The notes under the pieces are model-generated. The model ran no database searches. It was given only the letters and a program-made list of their open reading frames with translations, and had not been told where the DNA came from. Shown here piece by piece: positions 26,050 to 34,422 of a stretch of 64,000 bases of DNA. Source of the DNA: CAVVPY01 sp963750295. Lineage in GTDB: Bacteria; Actinomycetota; Actinomycetes; Mycobacteriales; Jatrophihabitantaceae. The stretch's first letter is position 1. Every line of letters begins with the position of its first letter. The DNA lies in contig CAVVPY010000001.1 of assembly GCA_963750295.1 (NCBI GenBank), positions 1,860,001 to 1,924,000 of the forward strand. Direction: 5' to 3'. A program made the position numbers and the translations under genes.

Positions 26050-26451
26050 ATGCGCGTCCTGATCGATGCCGACAACGTCGGGCCGGCGCGCCTGCAGCCT
26101 GTCCTCGATCTGCTGGCCGGCATCGCCGGGGTACGGATCACGGCGAGCGGGCGGCAGGCGGCGCTGGACCGGATCAGCTGGCCGGACGGCGCCGAGGTGC
26201 TCGCCCACGCCGGCTGGCAGCGCGCAGACCTGGCCCTCGCTGCGGCCTACACCCCGGATGCCGAGCCGCTCGTCCTGATCAGCGGGGACGGGGACTTCGG
26301 CCTGCTCGCCACGCGGCACCCAGGCGCCGTGCTGGTCATCAGCGGGGCCGCGAGCGGGCGGCTGCGGGGTGGGACGACGGTGGTCGATCCGGTGAGCGAG
26401 GGGCTGGCTCCGGTGCACGCCTGGCTGCGCGCGCACACTTCATCCAGCTGA
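26050..26451 (+). CDS. Small NYN/PIN-like protein
   Basis: 133 residues from the ATG at 26050. It opens with VLIDADNVGPARL, carrying the first acidic pair, and has LISGDGDFGLLATRHPGAVLVISG, the typical second and third acidic positions of NYN (LabA-like) nucleases. The domain fills the whole protein. An RNA cleavage role is inferred from fold only. It is downstream of qcrB with a 46-nt gap and convergent with ctaF; I do not know it as a usual member of this respiratory cluster. Confidence 0.78.
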   Translation: MRVLIDADNVGPARLQPVLDLLAGIAGVRITASGRQAALDRISWPDGAEVLAHAGWQRADLALAAAYTPDAEPLVLISGDGDFGLLATRHPGAVLVISGAASGRLRGGTTVVDPVSEGLAPVHAWLRAHTSSS

Positions 26452-26473
26452 CGGGTTCGCGGTGAGTCGGCGG

Positions 26474-26899
26474 TCAGTGCGGGGCGGGGCGCTGCCCGCC
26501 GATGTAGTACTCGAACAGCAGCCCGCCCACGGTCAGCAGGATGCCCACCACGCCGACGATCACGATCCACATCTGGACGAAGGCGAAACCCAACCCCGCC
26601 ACCGAGGCGGCGCCGGCGATCGCGATCGGCCAGTAGCTGCCCGGGCTGAAGAAACCCAGCTCGCCCGCGGCTTCGGCGATCTCGGCGTCACCGCGGTCCT
26701 CGGGCCGAGGATCGATCCGGCGCGAGACGAACCAGAAGAACGACCCGGAAATGCCCAGCAGCCCGCCCGACAGGATGAGCGCAGCGAAGCCGGCCCATTC
26801 GATGCGGCCGGTGTCGTGGTCGGTCCACCAGCCGTACAAGGCGGCTGCGGCCCAGCAGAACACCGCAACCACGAGGAAGATCCGCGCCTCGATCTTCAC
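26474..26899 (-). CDS. ctaF: Cytochrome c oxidase subunit IV (actinobacterial)
   Basis: 141 residues with four transmembrane helices: IFLVVAVFCWAAAALYGWW, GFAALILSGGLLGISGSFFWFV, IAIAGAASVAGLGFAFV and WIVIVGVVGILLTVGGLLFEYYIG. The motif SGSFFWFVSRRIDPRPEDR between helices 2 and 3 is typical of the actinobacterial CtaF family. It starts 1 nt after the ctaC stop, so the two are cotranslated. Confidence 0.93.
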   Translation of the reverse strand: MKIEARIFLVVAVFCWAAAALYGWWTDHDTGRIEWAGFAALILSGGLLGISGSFFWFVSRRIDPRPEDRGDAEIAEAAGELGFFSPGSYWPIAIAGAASVAGLGFAFVQMWIVIVGVVGILLTVGGLLFEYYIGGQRPAPH

Positions 26900-26900
26900 G

Positions 26901-27902
26901 TCAGCTCCCCGTGGCCGATTGTGCGGACCGGTTGGTGTCGAACGGGTGCGTGGTCGTCGCGTACGCCCCGCCGGGAACCTGCGCGGCGCGTAGCGCCTTC
27001 GCCTGTCGGGCCGGGTCGTTCGGGCCGATCTGCTCGAGCGTGCTGAGGTAGTTCTGGAAGACCTGCTCAGACACCACGCGGACCTCGAAGTTCATCTGCG
27101 AATGGTAGGTGCCGCACAGTTCGGCGCACCGCCCGACGAAGCTGCCCGTGGACGTCGCGGTGAACTCGAACCGGTTGTCCGACAACCCGCTCTCGTCCTG
27201 CTCCTGCTTCGTGCCGTAGGGGATCACGTCCCGCTTGAACAAGAAGTCGGGCACCCAGAACGAGTGCACGACGTCCTCGGAGTGCTCCACGATCTGCACC
27301 GTGCGGTCGACCGGAATGACCAGGACCGCGATCTCGTTGCTCGAGCCCACGGTGGACACGTACTGCGGGGTGTCCCCGGAGGAATCGGTGGCGTCAACGG
27401 TGTTCGGGTACGCCGTCTCAACGGCTTGCCCGCTCGCGGCCTTGAAGCTGTGATAGTCGAACTTCCAGTTCCACTTGAAGGCGTTGACCTGGATGAGGAC
27501 GTCAGGATCCTTCGACAGCTTGTTGACGTAGTCCTCGACCACGACGGTGCGCCAGAACAGCCCGACGATCACGATGAACGGGAAGATGACGCAGACGGTC
27601 TCGACGTAGATGTTGTACTTCGTCTGCCGCGGCAGCCCGTCACCACGACGCCGGCGGTAGCGGATGATGCACCAGAAGATGAGGCCCCAGACGATCACAC
27701 CGAGGATGAGCGCGGTGACACCGGCCCAGGTCCACAGCACCCGCATCCGCTCGCCCTGCTTGGTGACGCCTGTCGGCCACCCGAACCGCAACTTGCTCTC
27801 GGCGTCCTTGACCGAGCAGCCGCTCAACAGCAGCACCGCGCCAGCGAGAAGCATGGCGACCGAGGCCCGTGAAGCCCAGCCTGCACCACGTCGGTGACGC
27901 AA
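26901..27902 (-). CDS. ctaC: Cytochrome c oxidase subunit II
   Basis: 333 residues from TTG 27902, chosen because GAGGCGGG lies just before it and the product begins with a basic n-region, a hydrophobic run and the lipobox LSGC; a GTG at 27980 would add 26 atypical residues. After the lipid-anchored N-terminus come two transmembrane helices (VTALILGVIVWGLIFWCII; VCVIFPFIVIVGLFW) and a cupredoxin domain. The CuA site is CAELCGTYHSQM plus the upstream His (DVVHSFWVPDF). It accepts electrons from QcrC. Confidence 0.95.
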   Translation of the reverse strand: MRHRRGAGWASRASVAMLLAGAVLLLSGCSVKDAESKLRFGWPTGVTKQGERMRVLWTWAGVTALILGVIVWGLIFWCIIRYRRRRGDGLPRQTKYNIYVETVCVIFPFIVIVGLFWRTVVVEDYVNKLSKDPDVLIQVNAFKWNWKFDYHSFKAASGQAVETAYPNTVDATDSSGDTPQYVSTVGSSNEIAVLVIPVDRTVQIVEHSEDVVHSFWVPDFLFKRDVIPYGTKQEQDESGLSDNRFEFTATSTGSFVGRCAELCGTYHSQMNFEVRVVSEQVFQNYLSTLEQIGPNDPARQAKALRAAQVPGGAYATTTHPFDTNRSAQSATGS

Positions 27903-28012
27903 CTCGATACCCGCCTCTCGGCTCCGATCCGGTCGTTCGGAGCGTACTTGACCGCGATCGTCGGGCACGGCGCGGGGCACGGTGTCGAGGTGCCGCCACT
28001 AGCGTCTGTCGG

Positions 28013-29128
28013 GTGGGTGCCTACCTCGATGCCGCGTCCGGCGCGCCGCTGCATCCCGTCGCCCGGGACGCGATCCTCGCGGCGCTCGCGGACGGCTGGG
28101 CCGACCCCGGTCGGCTGTACTCGCAAGGACGCCGCGCGGGCCTGCTGCTCGAGGCAGCCCGCGAGTCGGTCGCCGCGGGTCTCGGTGCCCGTCCGGACGA
28201 GGTGAGCTTCGCGGCGAACGGCACCCAGGCTCTGCACGCCGCGGTCCTCGGGACGCTCGCGGGTAACCGCAACCGTCCGCAGCTCGTGCACAGCGCGGTC
28301 GAGCATTCGGCGGTACTGCAGGCCGCGCGCACGGCCGGCTCGACGACCGAGATCGGCGTCGATGCTGCCGGCCGGGTGGACGTGGCGGCGTTCGCTGCGG
28401 CACTGGCAGCTCCCGATGTGGCCGCCGCCGCGCTGCAGGCCGCCAACCACGAGGTCGGCACCACCCAGCCGGTGGCCGACCTCGCCGCCGCGTCGCCCGT
28501 GCCGATCGTCGTCGACGCCACGCAGACGCTCGGGCATGCAGCGCTGCCGACCGGCTGGTCGGTACTCGCCGCCGACGCGCGTAGCTGGGGCGGACCGGAC
28601 GTCGGCGTGCTCGCGGTACGTACCGGGGTCCGCTGGCGCTCGCCGTACCCGGCGGACGACCGCGAGGGCGCTCGGGTGCCGGGCGTCCCCGACCTCGTCG
28701 GAATCGTCGCCGCGGCGGCCGCGTTGCGGGCCGTCCTCGCCGAACGCGACGAGGTGGCAGCCAGGCAGCGCGCCCAGATCGAGCGGATCCGGGGCTCGGT
28801 CGCGCGCACGATCGCCGACGTCGAGGTGCTCGGGGATCCGGTCGACCGACTCCCCCACCTGGTGACGTTCACCTGCCTCTACGTCGACGGCGAGGCGCTG
28901 CTGCGCACCCTCGATCGGCGCGGGTTCGCCGTGTCGTCGGGCTCGTCATGCACGGCGTCGACCCTGGAACCGTCACACGTCCTCGTCGCGATGGGGGCGT
29001 TGACCTCCGGCAGCGTGCGCGTGTCGCTGCACCGCGACAGCACTGACGACGAGATCGACGAGTTCCTCGCCGTCCTGCCGGGCGCTGTCGCCGAGGTCCG
29101 TGCCGAACTCGGGGCGGCCGGGCTCTGA
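28013..29128 (+). CDS. Cysteine-desulfurase homologue lacking all lysines
   Basis: 371 residues of the NifS/IscS aminotransferase class V fold. Retained features are the PLP-stacking His98 (VEHSAV), Asn145 (ANHEVGT), Asp168 and Gln171 (VVDATQ), and the catalytic-loop Cys313 (SSGSSCTAS). At the site of the Schiff-base lysine (IscS SGHK..GPKG) the sequence is DARSWGGP, so Arg190-Ser191 replace His-Lys. The whole protein contains no lysine, so it cannot form the normal internal aldimine. Its stop overlaps the TusA start (TGATG). It may act as a sulfur carrier or scaffold, or have lost activity. GTG start at 28013; divergent from ctaC. Confidence 0.85.
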   Translation: MGAYLDAASGAPLHPVARDAILAALADGWADPGRLYSQGRRAGLLLEAARESVAAGLGARPDEVSFAANGTQALHAAVLGTLAGNRNRPQLVHSAVEHSAVLQAARTAGSTTEIGVDAAGRVDVAAFAAALAAPDVAAAALQAANHEVGTTQPVADLAAASPVPIVVDATQTLGHAALPTGWSVLAADARSWGGPDVGVLAVRTGVRWRSPYPADDREGARVPGVPDLVGIVAAAAALRAVLAERDEVAARQRAQIERIRGSVARTIADVEVLGDPVDRLPHLVTFTCLYVDGEALLRTLDRRGFAVSSGSSCTASTLEPSHVLVAMGALTSGSVRVSLHRDSTDDEIDEFLAVLPGAVAEVRAELGAAGL

Positions 29129-29349
29129 TGATCCTCGACGCGCGGGGTCGGCGCTGCCCCCTGCCGATCCTCGACCTGGCCCGGCACATCGGCGACGTGG
29201 CGGTGGGCGCGTGCGTCGCCGTCGAGGCCGACGACCCCGCGGCGCGCCCCGACATCCGCGCGTGGTGCCGGATGCGCGGGCACGAATACGTCGGCGAACG
29301 GGCCGCGGACGACGGGACGCCCGGCTACCTGGTGCGCCGCCTGCACTGA
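29128..29349 (+). CDS. TusA-like sulfur carrier protein
   Basis: 73 residues with the TusA/SirA/YedF signature: LDARGRRCPLPILDLARHI, in which Cys of CPxP carries persulfide sulfur. The C-terminal half (DDPAARPDIRAWCRMRGHEYVG...YLVRRL) gives the usual alpha/beta sandwich. It is translationally coupled to the desulfurase-like gene by a one-base overlap. Streptomyces relatives are, as I recall, fused into one polypeptide; here they are separate genes. Confidence 0.88.
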   Translation: MILDARGRRCPLPILDLARHIGDVAVGACVAVEADDPAARPDIRAWCRMRGHEYVGERAADDGTPGYLVRRLH

Positions 29350-29380
29350 GCACCCGTTCCGATCCGGGATACTGGAGCGC

Positions 29381-31285
29381 GTGTGCGGACTGATCGGATT
29401 CCTGTCGGCCGACGGCAGCGCGAAACTCGTCGAGCCCGACATCGACGCCTCGCTGCGCGACATGCGCCACCGCGGGCCGGACGAGGGCGGCACGTGGTCC
29501 GACGACGACGTCGTCATCGGCTTTCGTCGCCTCTCGATCATCGACATCGAGCACAGCCACCAGCCGATGCCGTGGCTCGACGGCCGCTACCAGCTGATCT
29601 TCAACGGCGAGATCTACAACTACCTCGAATTGCGCGAACGGCTCGCGCGCGAGTTCGGTGCGCTGTTCGACACAGACGGGGACGGCGAGGCGATCGTCGC
29701 CGGCTACCACTTCCTGGGCGAGAAGGTCGTGCGCGAGCTGCGGGGGATGTTCAGCTTCCTGATCTGGGACTCGCACGAGCGGGTGCTGTTCGGCGCGCGC
29801 GACTGGTTCGGCATCAAACCGCTCTACACCTACGCCGACGAGCGCGGCACGTTCTTCTCCAGCGAGAAGAAGTCGCTGCTGCACGTCGCCACCGATACCG
29901 GCGCTGTCGATTCCCCGGTCGACCTGGTGGCACTGCAGCACTATCTGAGCTTGCAGTACGTCCCCGAACCCGCCTCGATGCACCGCAACGTCCGCCGCAT
30001 CGAGTCCGGCACGTACTTCACGATGCGCCCCGGCGAGCAGGTGCGGCCGAAGCGGTACTTCCACCCCGACTTCGCGATCCGCGAGGTCCCCGAGCCGGAG
30101 AAGCTCTACCGCGAGATCGCCGAGGCGCTCGAGGACTCCGTCGAGAAACACATGCGCGCGGACGTCACCGTCGGCTCGTTCCTGTCCGGCGGCATCGACT
30201 CGACCGCCATCGCCGCGCTCGCCAAGCGGCACAACCCGAAGCTGCTGACGTTCACCACCGGCTTCGAGCGCGAAGGCTTCAGCGAGATCGACGTGGCCGC
30301 CGAGTCGGCCGCCGCGATCGGGGTCGAGCACATCACCAAGGTCGTCTCGGCCGAGGAGATGATGGACGCGTTGCCGCTGATCATCTGGTATCTCGACGAT
30401 CCGGTCGCCGATCCGGCGCTGGTCCCGCTGTACTTCATCGCGCGGGAAGCCCGCAAGCACGTCAAGGTGGTGCTGTCCGGCGAGGGCGCCGACGAACTGT
30501 TCGGCGGGTACACGATCTACCGCGAGCCGATCTCACTGCGCGCATTCGAGCGGATGCCGAACGGGGTCCGCACCGCCCTCGGCAAGGTGTCGACCCGGAT
30601 TCCCGAAGGCACCCGCGGCAAGGATCTGCTGCGCCGCGGCTCGATCGGAATCGAGGAGCGCTACTACGGCAACGCGCGGATCTTCCGTCCGGACGAGATG
30701 GACTTCTACCGGGGCTACGACCCGCGCGTGTCCTACACCGACGTGACGGCCGAGCTGTACCACCGCACGCCACACCTGGACGGGTCCACCCGGATGCAGT
30801 ACGTCGACCTGTTCACCTGGCTGCGCGGCGACATCCTCGTCAAGGCCGACAAGATGACGATGGCCAACTCGCTCGAACTGCGCGTGCCGTTCCTCGACAC
30901 CGAGGTGTTCGCGATCGGCTCGTCCATCCCGACGAGTGAGAAGATCACCAAGCAGACGACCAAATACGCACTGCGACGCGCGCTCACCGACATCGTCCCG
31001 GCCCACGTGCTCAACCGCGCGAAGCTCGGCTTCCCGGTTCCGATCCGGCACTGGCTCAAGGACGTGATGTACGACTGGGCCCGGGCGATCATCACCGAGT
31101 CGCAGGCCGACGAGTTGATCGACAAGGACGCCGTCATCCGGCTGCTCCATGCGCACCGGGCCGGCCCGCACGACTACTCACGCAAGATCTGGACGGTGCT
31201 GGTGTTCCTGGTCTGGCACGGGATCTTCGTCGAGGACCGGATCAGACCCGAGATCCCCGAGCCGGTCTACCCGGTCCGCCTCTGA
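29381..31285 (+). CDS. asnB: Asparagine synthetase (glutamine-hydrolysing)
   Basis: 634 residues. GTG start at 29381 places Cys2 (MCGLIGF) as the N-terminal nucleophile of the class II glutaminase domain (about 1-230), with RHRGPDEGG and FNGEIYNY. The synthetase domain has the PPi loop SGGIDSTAIAAL and SGEGADELFGGY. It makes Asn from Asp, ATP and Gln. It is ortholog-like to M. tuberculosis Rv2201, in the same place beside ctaC. An IS110 element lies directly downstream. Confidence 0.95.
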   Translation: MCGLIGFLSADGSAKLVEPDIDASLRDMRHRGPDEGGTWSDDDVVIGFRRLSIIDIEHSHQPMPWLDGRYQLIFNGEIYNYLELRERLAREFGALFDTDGDGEAIVAGYHFLGEKVVRELRGMFSFLIWDSHERVLFGARDWFGIKPLYTYADERGTFFSSEKKSLLHVATDTGAVDSPVDLVALQHYLSLQYVPEPASMHRNVRRIESGTYFTMRPGEQVRPKRYFHPDFAIREVPEPEKLYREIAEALEDSVEKHMRADVTVGSFLSGGIDSTAIAALAKRHNPKLLTFTTGFEREGFSEIDVAAESAAAIGVEHITKVVSAEEMMDALPLIIWYLDDPVADPALVPLYFIAREARKHVKVVLSGEGADELFGGYTIYREPISLRAFERMPNGVRTALGKVSTRIPEGTRGKDLLRRGSIGIEERYYGNARIFRPDEMDFYRGYDPRVSYTDVTAELYHRTPHLDGSTRMQYVDLFTWLRGDILVKADKMTMANSLELRVPFLDTEVFAIGSSIPTSEKITKQTTKYALRRALTDIVPAHVLNRAKLGFPVPIRHWLKDVMYDWARAIITESQADELIDKDAVIRLLHAHRAGPHDYSRKIWTVLVFLVWHGIFVEDRIRPEIPEPVYPVRL

Positions 31286-31293
31286 GAAGCCCT

Positions 31294-32743
31294 GTGTCAA
31301 GCCGCGGCTTGTTGGTCTTGGATGAGTCGTTGCAGGGCGCGGTGTTGTTGCGGGTCGTAGCCGGCGTTGTCTTGCCAGCAGTGCCAGATGATGGTGAGCC
31401 AGGCGCGGGCGAGGATGCGGACGGCGTGGGGGTGGTCGTGGCCTCGGTCGCGGGCACGTTGGTAGAGGTGCTGGGCCCAGGGGTTGGCGCGTCGGGAGTC
31501 GCCGGCGAAGTCGCGCAGTTGTTTGTCGCAGGCCCAGCGGAAGCCGACGGTGCGGAGCTTGCCGGATTGGCGGGTGGAGGGGGCGACGCCGGCCAGGCAG
31601 GTGAGCGATTCGGGCGTGGGGAAGCGGGTTCGGCAGTCGCCGATCTCGGCGAGCAGGCGGGCGGCGCGGACCTGGCCGGCGCGGGGCAGGCTGGTGAACA
31701 CGTGCGCGTCGGCGTGCGCGGCCAGCTGGACTTCGATGTCGTGGGCGAGTGTCTTGATCTGGTTCAACAGCGTGGTCACGACGGCGACGAGCGCAGCGGT
31801 GACGGTGGTGTGCGCGGCGCCGTCGGCGCCGCGGGGTGCGGCGACGATGCGGGCGTGCAGCACGGCGGGGTCGACGTGGCCGGAGTAGCGCTGCTTGGTC
31901 AGCCAGGTGCTCAGCCGGGTCGGGGTGAGCCAGTCGAGCTTGTCCTGGGTGTCGAAGCGGGACAGGAACGCCAGACTGATCGGGCTGTCGAGCTCGGAGA
32001 ACAGCCCGACTGCTGCGGGCAGCACGTTGCGCAGGTGCGCGCGGAGTTGGTTGGTGACGCCGACACGGTGGGTGACCAGGTCGCGGCGAGCCCGCACGGC
32101 ACGGCGCAGAGCCACGGTGGCGTCGCTGTCGGGGATCAGGCAGCGCAGGCGGGTCCGGTCGGTGCGAAGGGTGTCGGCGAGCACGAACGCGTCGAAGCGG
32201 TCGTCTTTGTTGCCGGCCGACCCATAGCGCCCGCGCAGGTTCTTGACCTGGTTCGGGCTGATCACCACGACCGTCAGCCCCGCTGCGAGCAAGGTGTCGA
32301 CGACCGGACCGTCCGGGCGTTCGATCGCGACCTCGCCGCAGCCGGCGTCGTGCAGTACGTCGATCAGTTCGCGCAGTCCGGCCGCGGAATGCTCCACGGT
32401 GTGGCGCACGACCTCGCGGCCGCGAGCGTCGACGACGGCCACAGCGTGATCGTCGCGCGACCAGTCGAGCCCGCCGGTCACGTCGTTCGGCGGCGTCTCG
32501 GGCAGTTGGGTGTTCGGGATGGTGCTGGCAGACTTCACGTCAGCCTCCTCGCTGCTAGACCCAGTGGGGAGGCGCCTTCGCGTGCTGATGGTTCCGGGAC
32601 GTGCCTGCCGGTTCGCTCACTGATCGGCGCTCGCAGCTCGAGAACTCCGTCCCGGCCTTGGCGCTCAGCCCTGTCGACGGTCCGCACGCCCCGGGTGACC
32701 GCCGGATCTCGCAGATCTCAGAGTGGACATCAACCGTGTCAAG
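31294..32743 (-). mobile_element. IS110-family insertion sequence
   Basis: A transposase gene plus flanking non-coding DNA separates asnB from the adenosine kinase gene, which are neighbours in M. tuberculosis. The ends are proposed from an identical 8-mer GTGTCAAG at 31294-31301 and 32736-32743, about 1.45 kb apart, a usual size for the family. IS110 elements often lack inverted repeats and insert site-specifically, so the ends are tentative. The 200 nt between the transposase start and 32743 carry no gene. Confidence 0.7.
31297..32538 (-). CDS. IS110-family transposase
   Basis: 413 residues. The N-terminal RuvC-like DEDD domain begins GGLDWSRDDHAVAVVD and includes VAIERPDG and NKDDRFDAFVLAD. 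The C-terminal Tnp_20 region has SLPRAGQVRAARLLAEIGD and GVAPSTRQSGK, with the family's serine. Start GTG at 32538 with a strong GAGGAGG five nt upstream. The frame is intact, so the element could be active. Its stop lies 12 nt from the asnB stop. Confidence 0.93.
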   Translation of the reverse strand: MKSASTIPNTQLPETPPNDVTGGLDWSRDDHAVAVVDARGREVVRHTVEHSAAGLRELIDVLHDAGCGEVAIERPDGPVVDTLLAAGLTVVVISPNQVKNLRGRYGSAGNKDDRFDAFVLADTLRTDRTRLRCLIPDSDATVALRRAVRARRDLVTHRVGVTNQLRAHLRNVLPAAVGLFSELDSPISLAFLSRFDTQDKLDWLTPTRLSTWLTKQRYSGHVDPAVLHARIVAAPRGADGAAHTTVTAALVAVVTTLLNQIKTLAHDIEVQLAAHADAHVFTSLPRAGQVRAARLLAEIGDCRTRFPTPESLTCLAGVAPSTRQSGKLRTVGFRWACDKQLRDFAGDSRRANPWAQHLYQRARDRGHDHPHAVRILARAWLTIIWHCWQDNAGYDPQQHRALQRLIQDQQAAA

Positions 32744-32821
32744 CGAGCAGGGCGATGACCCGACAGCACCTCGGGCGCATCAGCGATCATCTGACCGCTG
32801 ACCTACCCATCGTCCACCAGT

Positions 32822-32853
32822 GAGCTCAGGCGGGCTCTGAGCTCAGGCGGGCA
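32822..32853. repeat. Short tandem duplication at the 3' end of the adenosine kinase gene
   Basis: TGAGCTCAGGCGGGC occurs twice in a row (from 32821 and 32837), and the second copy covers the stop region of the adenosine kinase gene. It lies about 80 nt beyond the proposed IS end and may be a remnant of an insertion or repair event. Confidence 0.55.
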
Positions 32854-33817
32854 GGTAGGGCAGGACCTCAGCTGCGCAGTCGTCGCCGTAGGACTCGCCG
32901 AGCCGGTCGGCGAACTCGCTGGGGGCCACGTCGTACTCCTGCGTACCCACGATCTCGAGCACGATCGTCGCGAGCAGGCTGCCGACCTGGGCCGCGCGCT
33001 CCCAGTTCAGACCCCACTCGCGCGCGGTCAGGAACCCCGCGCGGAAGCCGTCGCCGACGCCGGTCGGGTCGGTCTTCGTCCGTTCCTTCGCGGCCGGGAC
33101 GTGCACTCGCTCGAGGTCACGGCCGACGATCTCGACTCCGTGCGAGCCCAGCGTCGTGACGCGGACGCCCACCATCGCCATCACATCGGCCTCGGAGCGG
33201 CCGGTCTTGGACTCGAGCAGGCTGCGCTCGTAGTCGTTGGTGAACAGCAGGTCGGCGCCCTCGATCAGGCCCAGCATCTGCTCCCCGCTCATCCGGGCGA
33301 TCTGCTGGGACGGATCGGCGGCGAATCGATAGCCGCGGTCGCGGCATTCGGTGCTGTGCTGCACCATCGCGGCCGGGTCATACGCGCTGATCATGACGAG
33401 ATCGGCGCCGGTGGCTTCCCACGCGTCGCTGATCGAGATCTTCGTCGCTTCGCCCATCGCACCGGCGTAGAACGAGCCGATCTGGCACATCTCCTGGTCG
33501 GTCGTGCAGACGAAGCGTGCGGTGTGGTGGGTCGCCGAGACGTGGACGAAATCGCAGTTGACACCGTGCTCGGTGAGCCAGGAGCGGTATTCGTCGAAGT
33601 CCTCACCGACGGCACCGAGCAGGACCGGCGCACCGCCGAGCTGAGCCATCCCGTAACAGATGTTGGGGCCGACCCCGCCGCGGCGGATGTCGAGCTCGTC
33701 CACCAGGAACGACAGCGACACCTTGTGCAACTGTTCGGCGATCAGCTGCTCCGAGAACTTGCCCGGAAAGTGCATCAGGTGGTCGGTGGCGATCGATCCG
33801 GCCACGAGGACGGCCAT
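32843..33817 (-). CDS. adoK: Adenosine kinase / PfkB-family carbohydrate kinase
   Basis: 324 residues from the ATG at 33817. PfkB fold with N-terminal VLVAGSIATDHLMHFPG, the substrate loop RRGGVGPNICYGMAQLGG and the C-terminal signature DPTGVGDGFRAGFL, with the catalytic Asp. M. tuberculosis Rv2202c, next to asnB, is an adenosine kinase of this family that salvages adenosine to AMP. The same order here, apart from the IS110 insertion, supports that assignment. A longer start at 33865 is less likely. Confidence 0.87.
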   Translation of the reverse strand: MAVLVAGSIATDHLMHFPGKFSEQLIAEQLHKVSLSFLVDELDIRRGGVGPNICYGMAQLGGAPVLLGAVGEDFDEYRSWLTEHGVNCDFVHVSATHHTARFVCTTDQEMCQIGSFYAGAMGEATKISISDAWEATGADLVMISAYDPAAMVQHSTECRDRGYRFAADPSQQIARMSGEQMLGLIEGADLLFTNDYERSLLESKTGRSEADVMAMVGVRVTTLGSHGVEIVGRDLERVHVPAAKERTKTDPTGVGDGFRAGFLTAREWGLNWERAAQVGSLLATIVLEIVGTQEYDVAPSEFADRLGESYGDDCAAEVLPYLPA

Positions 33818-33915
33818 GGGTCGCTTGTCCTTATCGTCGATGAACGGTCGTTCGGACCGCGACACGGCGACGGCCGGGGTCCGACACTAGACGGAGCCCG
33901 GCCGATCCGCAGAGT

Positions 33916-34299
33916 TCAGCCGCAGAAGCTGTTACCGCAAGCACAACCGCCGCCGGCGTTCGGGTTGTCGATCGTGAAGCCCTGCTGCTCGATGGTGTCG
34001 GTGAAGTCGACCGTGGCGCCGCCGAGGTACGGGGCACTCATCCGGTCGACGACGACCGGGACGCCGAGGTCGAGTTCGAGGTCACCGTCGAGCGAACGCT
34101 CGTCGAAGAAGAGCTGGTACTGCAGGCCGGAGCAGCCCCCGGGCTGGACAGCGACGCGCAGCCGTAGGTCGTCGCGGCCTTCCTGCTCCAGCAACGTGCG
34201 CACCTTGGCCGACGCGGCGTCGGTGAGGGCCAGCGAGGGGGCCTCGGTCTCGGCGGGAGCGCTGGTCAGCTCGACGGAGGTGGTCTCTGCTGCAGTCAT
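33916..34299 (-). CDS. A-type iron-sulfur carrier (HesB/IscA/ErpA family)
   Basis: 127 residues from the ATG at 34299. The A-type core starts at about residue 22 (LALTDAASAKVRTLLEQEG), with the three cluster cysteines in PGGCSGLQY and GGGCACGNSFCG. It delivers Fe-S clusters to target enzymes. NadA, a 4Fe-4S enzyme, is encoded divergently 123 nt away. The position matches M. tuberculosis Rv2204c. The 20-residue Ala/Glu/Thr-rich leader is unusual and may be disordered. Confidence 0.9.
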   Translation of the reverse strand: MTAAETTSVELTSAPAETEAPSLALTDAASAKVRTLLEQEGRDDLRLRVAVQPGGCSGLQYQLFFDERSLDGDLELDLGVPVVVDRMSAPYLGGATVDFTDTIEQQGFTIDNPNAGGGCACGNSFCG

Positions 34300-34422
34300 T
34301 GGGTGATTCCCCCAGAGGAAAACGGCTCGTGGTCTCGGGCCCCCGGCGATGTCGTCGTGGCCCGTCCTCCATGGTAGCGACCACACCGGTTTCGCGCGCG
34401 CAAGCGCCGTACCCTCACCTGC

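Noticed and set aside
28973..30460. 495-codon minus-strand frame
   Set aside because: Antisense to the desulfurase, TusA and asnB genes, which have clear motifs. Composition is shadow-like (runs of Val/Arg/Asp).
31294..32823. 509-codon plus-strand frame
   Set aside because: Antisense to the IS110 transposase and without recognisable domains.
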